From contig JAGKQI010000051.1 of the NCBI GenBank assembly GCA_018806915.1, positions 310,001-374,000 on the forward strand: a stretch of 64,000 nt of DNA, given 5' to 3'. This document shows, one piece after another, positions 50,360 to 61,067 of the stretch. Source of the stretch: Phytophthora colocasiae. Taxonomy: Eukaryota > Oomycota > Peronosporomycetes > Peronosporales > Peronosporaceae. Numbering within the stretch: position 1 is the first letter of the stretch; the number at the start of each line of letters is the position of its first letter. Below the pieces are notes generated by a model. It saw only the letters and a program-made list of their open reading frames with translations. It searched no databases and was not told where the DNA came from. Both the position numbers and the translations under genes were made by a program.

Positions 50360-50567
50360 GGCGATGAGTCTTGCAGGGGAAGGCAACGCGGGAGCACCAG
50401 TGCTTTAGTGCAGATACGTTTGTCGGCTTGCACAAAATGCTCTATAACTGAAAAGAGACTCTTCAAAGGGGAGTCTATATTTACTTACAGTTTTGTGAGT
50501 TAATATGTACTGATGTCACCGACTATATTACAAAGGGAGCAAACGACTGCCCATTGGTCATTTGGCA
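50360..50567. promoter_or_regulatory. Divergent GCN1/SF1 promoter interval
   Basis: 208 bp separate the two start codons, so both promoters and 5' UTRs must lie here or overlap the coding regions. An AT-rich stretch lies at 50470-50535. TCATTTGGCAATGG at 50558-50571 spans the SF1 start and vaguely resembles the oomycete initiator (TCATTYY), but is too close to be a confident transcription start. Confidence 0.45.
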
Positions 50568-52531
50568 ATGGCGGAGGACGCTGGAGGTTTCGCGGCCTTT
50601 ATGGCGACGGTGGGCGGGGAAAAGTCTAAACCGAAGGAGGAGCCTAAGGACGAGTACGGTTACGAGGAGCAGCAGGAGAAGGAGGCTATGATGAAGAGCT
50701 ATCATCATCCGATGAAGCAGTGGTTCAAGCAGAGACCACAACTCGAGGTGGATATTGACGATGACTGTAGAATATCTGTCTCGGTTAATACGGATATTGA
50801 TACTGTATGTTGATTTTTTACAGACCAAATACGGAGTTTTCCCGTTGTTCTGGCAGGAGTTGAAGACGTGGGAGCCGTATCGGGAAGTCCTTAAGGCTTA
50901 CATCAAGTTCACTGAGCATGGAGAAGATGTGGAACCCTCGGAAAAGAAAAAAGAAGCGGAGAAGGAGAAAAATGGAACTAGTACAACCGAGAAGAAAGAG
51001 ACTTCTGAAGAGCAGCCGAAGAAACGTCGTAAAAGTCGATGGGGGGAACCAGTGGAGCCTACACCGGACGGCAATGGAGAGAAGAGAAGAAAGAAATCGC
51101 GGTGGGCGCCAGCAACCAGTGCAACCTCAGCGATGACTGACCTACTCAATCAGAAGCAGCAGCAGACGATCGTCCTACGTGCAGAACTGGAAAATATTAA
51201 CCAGAAGATGACTACTGTGGCGGTAGATGCAGCGCTCATTGAGAAAGATCCAAACCGATCCCCGTCACCTCCGCCACAGTATGATTCCAATGGAAAGCGT
51301 ACAAACACCCGCGAGGTGCGTATGAAGGCTGCTCTGGAGAAACGCCGACGTGAAACGATTGATCAGTTGCTGAAGATCAATCCACTATTCCGACCGCCGG
51401 CTGATTATACGCGACAGAAACTGCACCGCAAGATTTATATCCCGATCCGAGAGTTCCCGTCGTACAATTTCATCGGCCTCATTATCGGACCACGTGGTAA
51501 CACGCAGAAGCGCATGGAGCGAGAAACGAATTGCAAGATTGCAATCCGTGGTAAGGGATCCGTAAAGGAAGGAAGCAAAGGTAAAAAGATGAATGCCGAT
51601 GAGAACGACGATCTGCACGTGCTGATTACAGGCGACCGTGATGAGGATCTCGATAGGGCGGCGAAGGAAGTTCAGAGTCTGTTGGTACCTGTGGATGATA
51701 CGAAGAATTCCCACAAACAAAAGCAACTGCGAGAATTGGCTCTCATCAACGGCACCCTCCGAGACGACGACTATTGCCATATTTGTGGCGAAAAAGGTCA
51801 TCGACAATGGGAATGCCCGAACCGAGATGCTCACCGTACGTAGTATCTCTTTGCGATGTTTCTGCTTACTGAGATGGGTCGTTTTTACTAACGGCCCACC
51901 GGGTTGTATTGATGTTTATTCCATTTCAGGCACATTTAAGGCTGTTAACGTGAAGTGTGCGATTTGTGGTGATTCTAGTCACCCGACGCGCGATTGTACT
52001 CAGAAGAAGAAATCTGCTGAGGAAAATGCTGCCATCGACAAAGAATATCAGCAGTTCATGCAACAGCTAGGTGAAGCACCTGTCAATTCGACAGCTACAA
52101 AGGGACAGACTCCAGGGGCGACTGCGCAAGCAGCTTCAGCGCCATGGTTGCAGCCATCAAAGTCATCTTCGAGCGCGACGGCACAGCCTTGGATGATGCA
52201 GCAATCTGCTGGGGCCCCAGGTACAGGTGCTCCAGGTATGCAAGCGCCTGGCACAGCTGTAATGGGCTCTACTCCTGCTACAGCGTTCCCACCACCTGTG
52301 GCTCCGCCTGGTGGATATGACTACCACCAAGCTCAAGGACAAGAATGGGGACAGCACGGATGGGACGGTGGGTACAATTCGTATTACGGGTCATGGGATC
52401 AGAGCGGTCAGAGCGCTGAATACCAGGCGTATGGTCACTATGGTCCCCCTGCGGGTGCTGCTGCTGGAGCCCCTGGAACTAACGGGGCTGATCAGTATCA
52501 ATATCCGCCCTATGGTAATCCTCCGCAGTAA
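50568..52531 (+). CDS. SF1: Splicing factor 1 / branch-point binding protein
   Basis: Three exons (50568-50747, 50824-51835, 51930-52531) give 597 aa. The first donor (GTGGAT) is weak but keeps the frame. Domain order matches SF1/[12 protein letters not shown] linker, helix-hairpin region ([20 protein letters not shown]), KH-QUA2 domain at about residues 265-350 ([20 protein letters not shown]), then two CCHC knuckles, [14 protein letters not shown] near residue 378 and [14 protein letters not shown] just after the second intron. A Pro/Gly/Ala/Gln-rich tail follows. SF1 recognises the intron branch point in the early spliceosome with U2AF. The N-terminal about 120 residues, with a Lys/Arg/Glu-rich segment and two KSRW motifs, are where U2AF65 would bind. 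Confidence 0.93.
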
Positions 52532-52874
52532 CAGACTAACTGCTAAAGTGCCATGAGCTTAGTGATCAAGGCAGATGAAAGAAGAGCACCAGGTACGCCG
52601 CACCGTTTGGAGACATACAACCGCGAATATCAGCGCAGAGGCCACTAACCCATAGGAATACACCGGATTGAGTTTTGCTTGCTGATCGCGGGTAACTGCT
52701 TTTGTGTGTTCTTGTTTGCTGCGAGGAAAACAATGTCCAGGAGCGGGACTGGCTTCGGATCGAGATGGATAAGACAATATTTGGGACGTGCGATACTGAC
52801 AGTGCAGCGTTCTTGTCGGCATTTTTTTCATGCTGGTGCTTTTAAATTTAAAAAAATAACGTGTGAAGTTCTGC
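52532..52874. other. Convergent SF1/MadBub 3' interval
   Basis: 343 bp between the two stop codons. No ORF or RNA feature seen; presumably the two 3' UTRs. Confidence 0.5.
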
Positions 52875-55800
52875 TTAAATGGACGCCTTCCTGAGAAAGC
52901 TATCTTGTCGAGTCAATTGCTTGAAGAGTTCCTGATACACGTAGCATAACCCAAGCAGTCAAAGAAAACAGATCGGTATAGTGATCAAGCAGACACGTAC
53001 TTGTTGCCGGCTTGCATCAGTCTCAAAGTAGTTTTCCAAACGCCTCCGTAAGTTCAGTAAGGATGGTTGCTCCGAACAACTGCTTACATTCAGTAATTCC
53101 TGAAAGATATTCTTCCACATGTCGACTTGCCAGTAGCGCTTGAATGGTTTGACGATTCCCCATTGCACCACCCCGTTGGAATTCCGCCGCGACTTGACTT
53201 CCATGTATTCCCCAAAGAGCATGCAGTGTATCGTCCCCAAAAACGCAAATGTGTCGATTTGATGTGTCCAAGGTAACTGCGTTAGCATTTCGATGCACTG
53301 AAAACCTTTTGCGTGGCAGTTGCCGCGAAACACTGTCCCATCCGGGTAAAAGCTGAGATCGATGGATCTGCCATAGTCGATCAGATAAAGATCGCCAGCC
53401 TTGAAATTGTTGGTTTTGCTTGATTCTTGGGTATCCATCGACAATTCAGACCCAGGCGTTCCAGGTATCATCAGCCAGTTATCAGGTTTGATATCCCCGT
53501 GGAGAATATTCACGCTATGGAGAAGCTCGATACAGTGCAGCATCTTGATACCATAGTAAATCGTTAAGACTTCAGGAAAAATGACGCCGGACTACCAGTT
53601 GTAACACATTAAAATATTTGTGCAAGGGGTAATAGATCAATGATTTAAGAAGTACCGACCTGCTTGTAACAGTTCAGGACATCGAAGAGTGTACCAACGT
53701 GGCCTTTGTCCATAATGAGCAAAGATCCATTCTGTTTCACATAACAACGTTAGGTTTGCTACTGCAGGGTGGACAAATTAACACCTTTAGCGTACTGGGA
53801 ACAAATGAAGTCCGGTAAACGTTGGTACTGGAATATGTTCCTCTGGGAGGCCGTGATCAATCCTCAACTTTTTCTTGATTTTGTTCGTGATATAGAATTC
53901 CCAAGCCAGATTGTGTCGTTCTTTTTCAATCTGGTTAAAACGATGGTTAATATTGCTGGGACCTGCCCTCTTTAAGCATGTTTACCTTGACAGCCTTGTT
54001 GCGAGTCGTTTTCGTCGAGGTGTCGATAATGTTGGCAGAAAACACGTATGCAAATGATCCCGAACCTAACACGCCCACCAGTTGAAGAACTTTAGAAGAG
54101 TCGGCCATGAAGGCAATCGGCTTTCGCAACTTTCGCTTGGCTGGGTTGTTGCATGGAATTCGTGGTAATTTTTGCGAATGAAGCTTGACGGAATCAGGTC
54201 TCGAACACAGGTACCAGTCGACTTGCCGAGCTAAGATCAGCGTTTGTCGGTTTTCGAATGTATACGGATCCAACTCGTGTGCTGGTGCAAAATCCTTTGT
54301 TGTACGAGACAGATCATATTTCGAGGTGGCCCCCTTCAATGTCTGCTTCACGCTAGCATCAACGATTTAGTGCAATGTTCGAGATATGTGAGTATCTAAC
54401 GTATAACATTTCCAATCGCAAGTACACGTAGCATATTCTGATGGGAACACACGAGAGTGAATAATGAAGTCACTGGAAACTATACCTTGTTGACCCCTTC
54501 GAGATGCCTTGAAAGCAACGGCTAAGATATACTATTCGGTAAGCGGGGCCAGGGTATGATAAAGTAATTGCAATTGGAAGAGCAAGTGATGGAGCTTCTC
54601 TACCTTTCCGACGAATCCTTCTCAACAGCATCTTTTAGAGCTTCCATAAGCACGTCTTTGTTTGTTCGGTGTCCACCGCGCACCAGGTCATCTCGCGCAG
54701 TAAGAGGCTTTCGCTTTTGACTCCAAGTCTTCTTTTCCGAAGGAGGTTCTTGAGGGGCTTCATCGCTGTAAATCTGAAAAGGCTGCTTCGTTCCTGGCTG
54801 GGGATCATCGCTCAAAACGCGAAATGGTTGCTGCCGGAATCCAACAGGGGGGTCATCATTGAATACCTGGAACGTCTGTTTGGGGATAGACTCATTTGGG
54901 TCTTGTCGCACCGATTGGTCCTGCGCATTCACTGCAACACTATCAACCGAGTCGTCAACTATGCTGAAGTGAAGTTTTCGCTCGACAGGGTCATCATCCT
55001 TTGCTTCCCAGGAAATCGGCTTTGGTTGTCGTGATGGACTGCAAAACATGCTGTTGATATCCTCCAACGCAACGCGAGTATTGATGGTCATGTCTTCTTG
55101 GTCGTTGTTGTGCGCTGATATCGGCTTCTTTGGTTCGATTGCATCAGACATAGTGGTATGCGCCGTTTTTCTTTCTGGAAGCTTCGGTTCAGGTGGATTT
55201 GGCGGCGTTGGGATCGGCTTTCGCTCAGAAAGTCTGCTTCTGTGAGAAGTTATCGAAGTCGTTGTTGACGAGATGGATGTTGCCGAGGGTGCCACTACAT
55301 TAGACACAGATTCCACTCTGTGAGTCACATTTTGCAAGGCCCGGTGACCTAGCTTGCGACGTGTGCCCTTAAACTGATGGAATGAGCGCGCTCGGGCTTC
55401 TTCAAAAGAACACTCCTCGCCTGTCTTCGCTTTCATCAGTTCAACGTCGTAGTAAGGCTTTTCCAGTCTGCCCTTAGACCCCTGTCTGTGCGAACGAGTT
55501 TTCTTGTCGCTTGCAGTGAAATTCTTCAGTGGTTCCTGTGCAAGCATTTCTTCCTCTGTAGCTACCCCCTCCATACGCTGTCGAAGGGTTTGAGAACGAT
55601 GTGTCAGAGGTGTTCGTCGCTTGGTTTCACTTTCAGGCACAGAAAATTCATCGTCCACAAAAACCTGTAAGGGGCTCGCACATGGCCGGCCAGTTAGCGT
55701 TGGTGGACGCCGGTCTGGTTGTCGGACAGCTTCAACTCCAGTCACTTCACGTGCTCCAGCCTGAGGTCCAGGTGGATTCCACGCACTTGGAGCCAGCTCA

Positions 55801-56827
55801 TTCTCTTTGTCCTGCTGCTGCAAAGTGCCAAGCTTTTTCCAACCACCATTACCATCAAAAGGATCGACCGAGTGACCTACAGGATCCTCGTAAATGACAA
55901 ATACCGGTTTGTGTGCATTTGCTTTCTGGACGCGCTGGGCACGGACGGATGCTTGATGCTGGTGAAGCTGTTGGCGCTGTGCATCATTTAGCTCCAATAT
56001 TCCATAAGTAGATAAGCTCTCGAGGGCACGGCGGTGCGTTACCTCATCCATATCGCTGGCTCCTGTCTCTTCCGTCATACGCAGCCACTGTCGACTCATA
56101 CGTCGCTGAAACTCCTTGTACTTCCTCTCTAATAGGTCTTGAGGCTCTGCATGCCTAACAAAGTCACGTCACAACAAGTTATACATCGTTGGCACTCTTT
56201 TAGACTTCAGCTTCTCATACGTACTTCTGACTGGCTTTTAAATAAATCTTGTGTGCTTGGGGGTAGTTAGCCATTGTCTCCAATACGTAGGCCCAGCCGA
56301 TGTAGAAAAGCGAGACGTTCTCGCCGATTTTGTTCTGGTAGAGATATTTGAAAATGTCCTTGGGGTTGGACACCAAGTCCGCCTACAAGCACAACCAGTA
56401 AGATCAGGGCCGCATAATTCTACATTCGTAGAACTCTTACATATTGGATCCAGAGTCGGACGTAGCGGATGTCGTTCGTGTATCGTGGGTTGTCCTTTAG
56501 CTTGCGGGTGCACTTTTCCAGTGCCGTGAACTTCTTGCGTGTGTCTTCAGGCATCTTGACCTCCAGCCACCGTACGTACTCGATCCAGGCAGCGAGCGGG
56601 TCGTCTCCTTTATAAGCCGTTATGTCGTCTTCCTTGGCTTTAAGCTCATCCTCGAGCCGTAACTTGGTCTGGAACGAGTTGTGGGCACGTAGCGCCTTGT
56701 TTAGATCATCTACGTTACGACCGCGCTTGAGCGGCATCACGTTCTCCTTGGATGTCTCCCACTCAAAGTCATCTACTTTGCGCTTGCGGCCGAACGGCCC
56801 CGCGTCCGGTGCGACGGCTCTCGTCAT
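52875..56827 (-). CDS. BUB1: MadBub: BUB1/BUBR1-type spindle checkpoint kinase
   Basis: Eight exons, complement of 52875-52931, 53001-53591, 53660-53731, 53796-53930, 53986-54352, 54604-56154, 56225-56382, 56441-56827, all in phase, 1,105 aa. KEN box 1 at residues 27-29. The Mad3/BUB1 TPR region at about 70-205 ends in the signature HAEPQDLLERKYKEFQRR. ABBA-like FVIYED near 266, KEN box 2 at 297-299, LQVFVDDE at 343-350, and three more ABBA-like repeats at about 610, 626 and 641. The kinase domain at about 788-1085 has a glycine loop GSGSF, AVK Lys821, HGDIKPDN (Asp923) and DYG (Asp962), so it looks catalytically competent. Mad3/BubR1 motifs and a Bub1 kinase in one protein are the ancestral, unduplicated state. 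Acts at kinetochores and on APC/C-Cdc20. Confidence 0.93.
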
Positions 56828-56951
56828 GGGCGACGGCTATGAGCTGCTGCCTGTCGCGTTCGTCTCGCACTGCACTTGGTTTTTGTATGCTGAGTGCGGG
56901 CTACTCCAAATAGACCATCACTCTGGTATGTTTTGTTTTTTGTATTTAACA

Positions 56952-56960
56952 TTTCGCGCG
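56952..56960 (+). promoter_or_regulatory. E2F-like motif TTTCGCGCG (MadBub promoter)
   Basis: TTTCGCGC fits the TTTSSCGC consensus except for G in place of the second S ordering (TTT-C-G-CGC also fits S=C/G). It lies 125 bp upstream of the MadBub ATG. Confidence 0.4.
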
Positions 56961-56985
56961 TCTGTGTCATTTCGAAAATTTAAAA

Positions 56986-56995
56986 TCCCGCCAAA
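56986..56995 (-). promoter_or_regulatory. E2F-like motif TTTGGCGGGA (MadBub promoter)
   Basis: On the minus strand, the same strand as MadBub, TTTGGCGGGA matches the strong E2F/DP consensus TTTSGCGSG(A). It is 159 bp upstream of the start codon and about 30 bp from a second E2F-like motif. Confidence 0.5.
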
Positions 56996-57559
56996 TATGA
57001 AGGTAGGTACCCCGCTTGAATGACGTCTGCCAAGCGTGTTAAAAAAAAAGCTCCCATTGTATTAAATACTATCCATAGTACTACAGTAGTAAGACACAAC
57101 CACAGCATATCGAGAGATTCTTGATACGCCGGCTTTGCTACGTATTTGTGCCGATTGCCGCTCTCATAGCGGCTTCCGTAGCCACTCACGTGCCTACGCT
57201 GCTCGTTGAAGCAACACTCTTGCTATCGCTTCCCGTAATCAGTGTGTTGAGAAGAAAAACGGGTCTAACCAAAATGCGCCTACTACCACAATATTGTAAT
57301 AGTTCAGTTTTGTAAGTGTTAATGAAAAGACTGCAATAGCCAAAAGATGGGGTGAAGAATGGAAAACTAACTACTCTAATTAGAAACTTCGAAATTGAAG
57401 TTTGGTGCCACCCATCCTTCATATTGTAGCGCTAGTCAATCTCGTGGCTGGCGGGCATCCCGCACATCCGCAACTTCATCAAGCGCCGACGTCAGTGCCT
57501 CCACACAATCGAATCAACACTCCAGGTGTCGTCTTCCTGCTTCCTCCCAGACCAGAATC

Positions 57560-58665
57560 ATGTCCCTCAAGCTGCAAGGAACCTTCACTGCACTCGTCAC
57601 ACCTTTCACGGAGGACGGCAGTGCTGTGGACTACGCCAAGCTGCGTGAGCTTGTCGAGTGGCAGATCCAGGAGGGCATCAACGGTCTTGTGCCCGTACGT
57701 ATCACCAGTTTTGCGCCTGTTCTCCATCGTTCCAAAGTGAATAACACAATTATCAATGTCTGCTACAGATGGGCACGACGGGTGAGTGCCCCACTGTTTC
57801 CCACGAGGAGCACGACCGCGTGATTTCTGAGGTTGTTGCTACGGTTGCCGGCCGTGTGCCTGTGATTGCTGGCACGGGCTCCAACAGCACGGCTGAGGCT
57901 CTGCGTCTCACGCGCGCTGCCAAGGAGCACGGAGCTGACGCCTGCCTTGTTGTGTGCCCGTACTACAACAAGCCCACGCAGAAGGGCCTGTACGCCCACT
58001 TCAAGGCTGTTGCCGAGGTTGGCCTGCCTGTGGTGGTGTACAACATCCCTGGCCGAACCAATGTCAACCTGTCGCCGCAGACCATTGCTGAGCTCTACAA
58101 GCTGCCCAACATTGTGGCTATCAAGGAGTCCACGGGATCGTTGGATCAGGCCATGGAGATCGCTGCTCTGTGCGACATCACCATTCTATCTGGCGATGAC
58201 AACCTGACCCTGCCGCTCATGGCCATGGGCGCCACCGGTGTTATTAGCGTGCTCTCCAACGCTTGTAAGTGGCAATTTCGTTCATGGCAGTGAATAATGG
58301 CGGAAAACTTACTTATCACGTGTGCATTTGTTGTTGCCTACAAACAGCTCCCAAGAAGGTGTTGGCAGTGACAAACCCCATGCTCAAGGGTGACTACGCC
58401 GCTGCTCGCAAGGCTGCTCTGGAGAACGTACGTTGTGCTTGGTATCATTGTGTTATCAACATTCCTAACGCTTCTTTCTCATGTTTGCTGCATACAGATC
58501 TTCCTGGTCAAGTCGCTCTTCAGTGAGGCTAACCCGCAGCCGATCAAGAAGGTGCTGCAGCTCATGGGCAAGTGCACGGCTGCCGTGCGCGCTCCGCTTG
58601 TTGAGTGCGAGCCGTCGACCATTGAAAACCTCACCAAGCTGGCTAAGGAGCACAACCTTATCTAA
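57560..58665 (+). CDS. dapA: 4-hydroxy-tetrahydrodipicolinate synthase (DHDPS)
   Basis: Four exons (57560-57694, 57769-58264, 58348-58427, 58498-58665), in phase, 292 aa, the same length as the E. coli enzyme. Condenses pyruvate with aspartate semialdehyde, the first committed step of the diaminopimelate route to lysine, which oomycetes use. Visible active-site residues: MGTTGE with Thr48/Thr49, Tyr110/Tyr111 in [10 protein letters not shown], Tyr136 and Arg141 in YNIPGRT, and the Schiff-base Lys164 in VAIKESTGS. The fold is the bacterial TIM barrel; the three introns show it is a nuclear gene. No targeting peptide is evident, so a cytosolic location is likely. Ancient transfer from a bacterium or plastid ancestor is probable. 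Confidence 0.96.
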
Positions 58666-58946
58666 GTCAAAATGTGAAGCAGAACCATGCTTCTGGCTAA
58701 CTGAAAAGGTGTAATATTCAATTCAGCGGGAAACGTTGATGCCAATGTGGTAAAAGTCTACTGTAGTATTATTCATCGAAAACAAGGTTGGGACTGCATC
58801 GCTATCAAACCACATAGATTATTAACAACTCGGGCGAGAACTGGAGACACGAGATCAGATCACAAAACTCACTCGTTGACCCTCAGTACTGCATCCCTTC
58901 CTAGTACTGGAAAACCACACGCCAAAAAAACTACCGATCACATCGT

Positions 58947-61067
58947 CTAGTACTTGCTGGCATTGCTTGATCTGTCATCCACGCTCGAGTCAACGCTAAA
59001 GCCACTGATACGCGAGCTCTCACGGCTGTAGGGAGACATGCCGGAGCTGTAAGAGTCTGCACTTGAGCGCGAAGCCCGGAAGCCGTAGGAGTCCACCGAA
59101 ACCTCACTCTGAAGGCGAGATTGGTCCATAGCCTCAGAGAAGCCAGTGGCGCGCGAGTCTTCAGTCACGCGTGACTCCTCTGTAGCACGGTAGTCTTCAG
59201 TGAAGCGCGACTCAACCGTAGCACGGTCCTCCGTCACGCGGTAGTCCTCGGTGAAACGAGACTCAACCGTAGGTCGAGACGACATGGAGAATCCGATGTC
59301 GCGGTTCGAGTCGTGATCGCTCATGCCAGTGATTCGCGATGTGCCATCCTCCGAGAATCCGCTAACAGTACTGAATCCGCCGATGCTTCCGAATCCGCGA
59401 GCCTTCAACTCAGCCTGCTCCATCGAATCAAGGCGGGAGTCCATGCGAGAAGACTCCGAGTCGTGCCAGTCGCCAGGCTGCAGGTAGTTGTTTTGTCTCG
59501 CAGACACAACCGAGTCACCAAAGTTAACCGAGTCACCAAAGTTGGACATGGACGCCTCGCTCTGACCACCGCCGGCAGCCGCAGACATATCCGACATGTT
59601 GCTCATGCGGTAAGCATCAATCTCGGCTTCGTTCGAGTGTGAAGCGGCACCCGAGGTGCCATAGCTGACCTTCTCTGAATACTCGTCCGTGTCGAGACTG
59701 CTCTTAGGAAGCGAGTTAAATGAGCTACCATTGCTCGAGTTGAGCTCTGATCCGCGCTCTGCGGAAGCCATAATGGCCACAGATGACTCCTCGCTCATCA
59801 TGTTCTCCGCAGCCTTGTCATTGTTGCGTGACGAGATGTTTGCGACGTATGTCAAGTCGATCTTGCCGTCGTGACCGTTGAGTGCGCTGTCGTCCATGTC
59901 GCTAGCTAGTGAAGGGGAGTGCAGGTCGAAGGCCTTGTTGGCGTTCATGCGCTGCTCCTTCCGCCGGCGCATCACAAAAGCGAAGCCCACAACTCCAACG
60001 ATGCAACAGCCAACCACTGCGGCCATGATGATCACACCATTATCACCAAAGCTGCTGTTTCCGGATGAGGTCGAAGCTGACTTTGTCGAATCCGAGGAGC
60101 CCGTGTCCTTCTGGTCCGTCTGGTCCGTTTGGCCTGTCGTGTCAGTGGACGTTGTCGAATCCGTGGTTGTCTTGGTTGACGAGTCCGACACCACGCTGGA
60201 CTCGTTGTTGCCCAAGTTCGAGTTCGAACTCGATTCCTGCTCCGCCGCACTACTCGAGTTGTTTCCAGAGTTGCTTCCAGGCGCGTTTGTCGCTGAATTC
60301 AAGCTGCTGCTAGTGGACCCTGCGTTTGAAGAACCTGTGGAAGACGAGGGCGCCGAAGTTAGCGGCGGAGCAGTTGTTACGGGCGGAGCAGTGGTCGACC
60401 ATGTGGTCGACTCAGAGCCACTTGAATCAGAACTTCCTACGCTACCTGTTGTGGATCCCGAAGTAGACGAGATGGTGGTGTCTGCAGATACGACGCTGAT
60501 CTTCTTGAACACAACGTACTCATCCGCTGCGAGGCCGAGCGAGCTGTCTCCGGGCAAAGCCACCAGACCCACGATGATGTAGTCGCCAGCCGTTGCTATG
60601 GTGAACGTGTTGGTCTCCAAAGCCTTCGTGCCATCCGTTGCGAACGCTCCACTGTTGGTTCCGTCAGCGCCTGTAGGGGTTCCGCCCACGTTCGTAGCAC
60701 AGTTCGTTCCGGACGTGCAAGCGAACAGTGACGAGGTAGTCACCGCACCTGGCAGATTCGTAGTCGCGTCAATTGCGTTCGGGAAAATAGCGTTGGACAA
60801 GCCCGTGACCGCCTTAGCTGCCCACTTGACCGTGACGACGTCGCTCACGTGGAATTCAGAAGCTGTTAGCGTGAGCGTGACACCAACGGGGCATCGGCCG
60901 ACGTTGCTGGCCTCGAGCGTGTCGAAGTTGAGCGTGCCCACGGCTCCAGTCACGCCCATGCAGTAGGTGGTGGAGCCATCGTACGTGAAGCCGTTGTCAA
61001 TGTCGACGGCCTGCGCCGCTCCAAATAGCGCGAGAGCTGCCGCTGCGAATGCGGAGACGACCTTCAT
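58947..61067 (-). CDS. Secreted/cell-surface single-pass membrane protein
   Basis: Intronless, 706 aa from the ATG at 61067. A clear signal peptide (MKVVSAFAAAALALFGAAQA, cut near residue 20). The extracellular part to about residue 195 has several Cys and a beta-rich look (TLTLTASEFHVSDVVTVKWA). A Ser/Thr/Asn-rich, probably O-glycosylated stalk runs from about 195 to 340. One membrane segment at about 343-365 is followed by RRRKEQR as a stop-transfer signal. The 330-residue cytoplasmic tail is Ser/Asp/Glu-rich and contains tandem repeats of ESRFTEDYR/ESRVTEDSR type (about 59150-59280) and several YSSGMSPYS-type Tyr/Ser sites. This layout suggests a wall sensor or adhesion protein. I do not recognise the ectodomain. 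Confidence 0.8.
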   Translation of the reverse strand: MKVVSAFAAAALALFGAAQAVDIDNGFTYDGSTTYCMGVTGAVGTLNFDTLEASNVGRCPVGVTLTLTASEFHVSDVVTVKWAAKAVTGLSNAIFPNAIDATTNLPGAVTTSSLFACTSGTNCATNVGGTPTGADGTNSGAFATDGTKALETNTFTIATAGDYIIVGLVALPGDSSLGLAADEYVVFKKISVVSADTTISSTSGSTTGSVGSSDSSGSESTTWSTTAPPVTTAPPLTSAPSSSTGSSNAGSTSSSLNSATNAPGSNSGNNSSSAAEQESSSNSNLGNNESSVVSDSSTKTTTDSTTSTDTTGQTDQTDQKDTGSSDSTKSASTSSGNSSFGDNGVIIMAAVVGCCIVGVVGFAFVMRRRKEQRMNANKAFDLHSPSLASDMDDSALNGHDGKIDLTYVANISSRNNDKAAENMMSEESSVAIMASAERGSELNSSNGSSFNSLPKSSLDTDEYSEKVSYGTSGAASHSNEAEIDAYRMSNMSDMSAAAGGGQSEASMSNFGDSVNFGDSVVSARQNNYLQPGDWHDSESSRMDSRLDSMEQAELKARGFGSIGGFSTVSGFSEDGTSRITGMSDHDSNRDIGFSMSSRPTVESRFTEDYRVTEDRATVESRFTEDYRATEESRVTEDSRATGFSEAMDQSRLQSEVSVDSYGFRASRSSADSYSSGMSPYSRESSRISGFSVDSSVDDRSSNASKY

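Larger units (their letters stand above)
56828..57559. promoter_or_regulatory. Divergent MadBub/dapA promoter interval
   Basis: 732 bp between start codons. Holds two E2F-like motifs on the MadBub side (56952-56960 and 56986-56995). The dapA side (57300-57559) has AT-rich stretches and no motif I can name. Short open frames here are not supported. Confidence 0.45.

Noticed and set aside
50755..50823. Upstream Met in the SF1 second-exon frame as an independent start
   Set aside because: The region reads as an intron ending in TTTTTTACAG, and the upstream exon with its own ATG joins in phase.
50898..51834. Minus-strand open frames across SF1
   Set aside because: They lie fully within SF1 exons, which have KH and zinc-knuckle support.
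57121..57315. Small hydrophobic open frame left of dapA
   Set aside because: No ATG context support and no similarity; it lies in a divergent promoter interval.
59313..60966. Plus-strand open frames across the secreted protein gene
   Set aside because: Antisense to a well-supported Ser-rich gene; low-complexity shadow translations.
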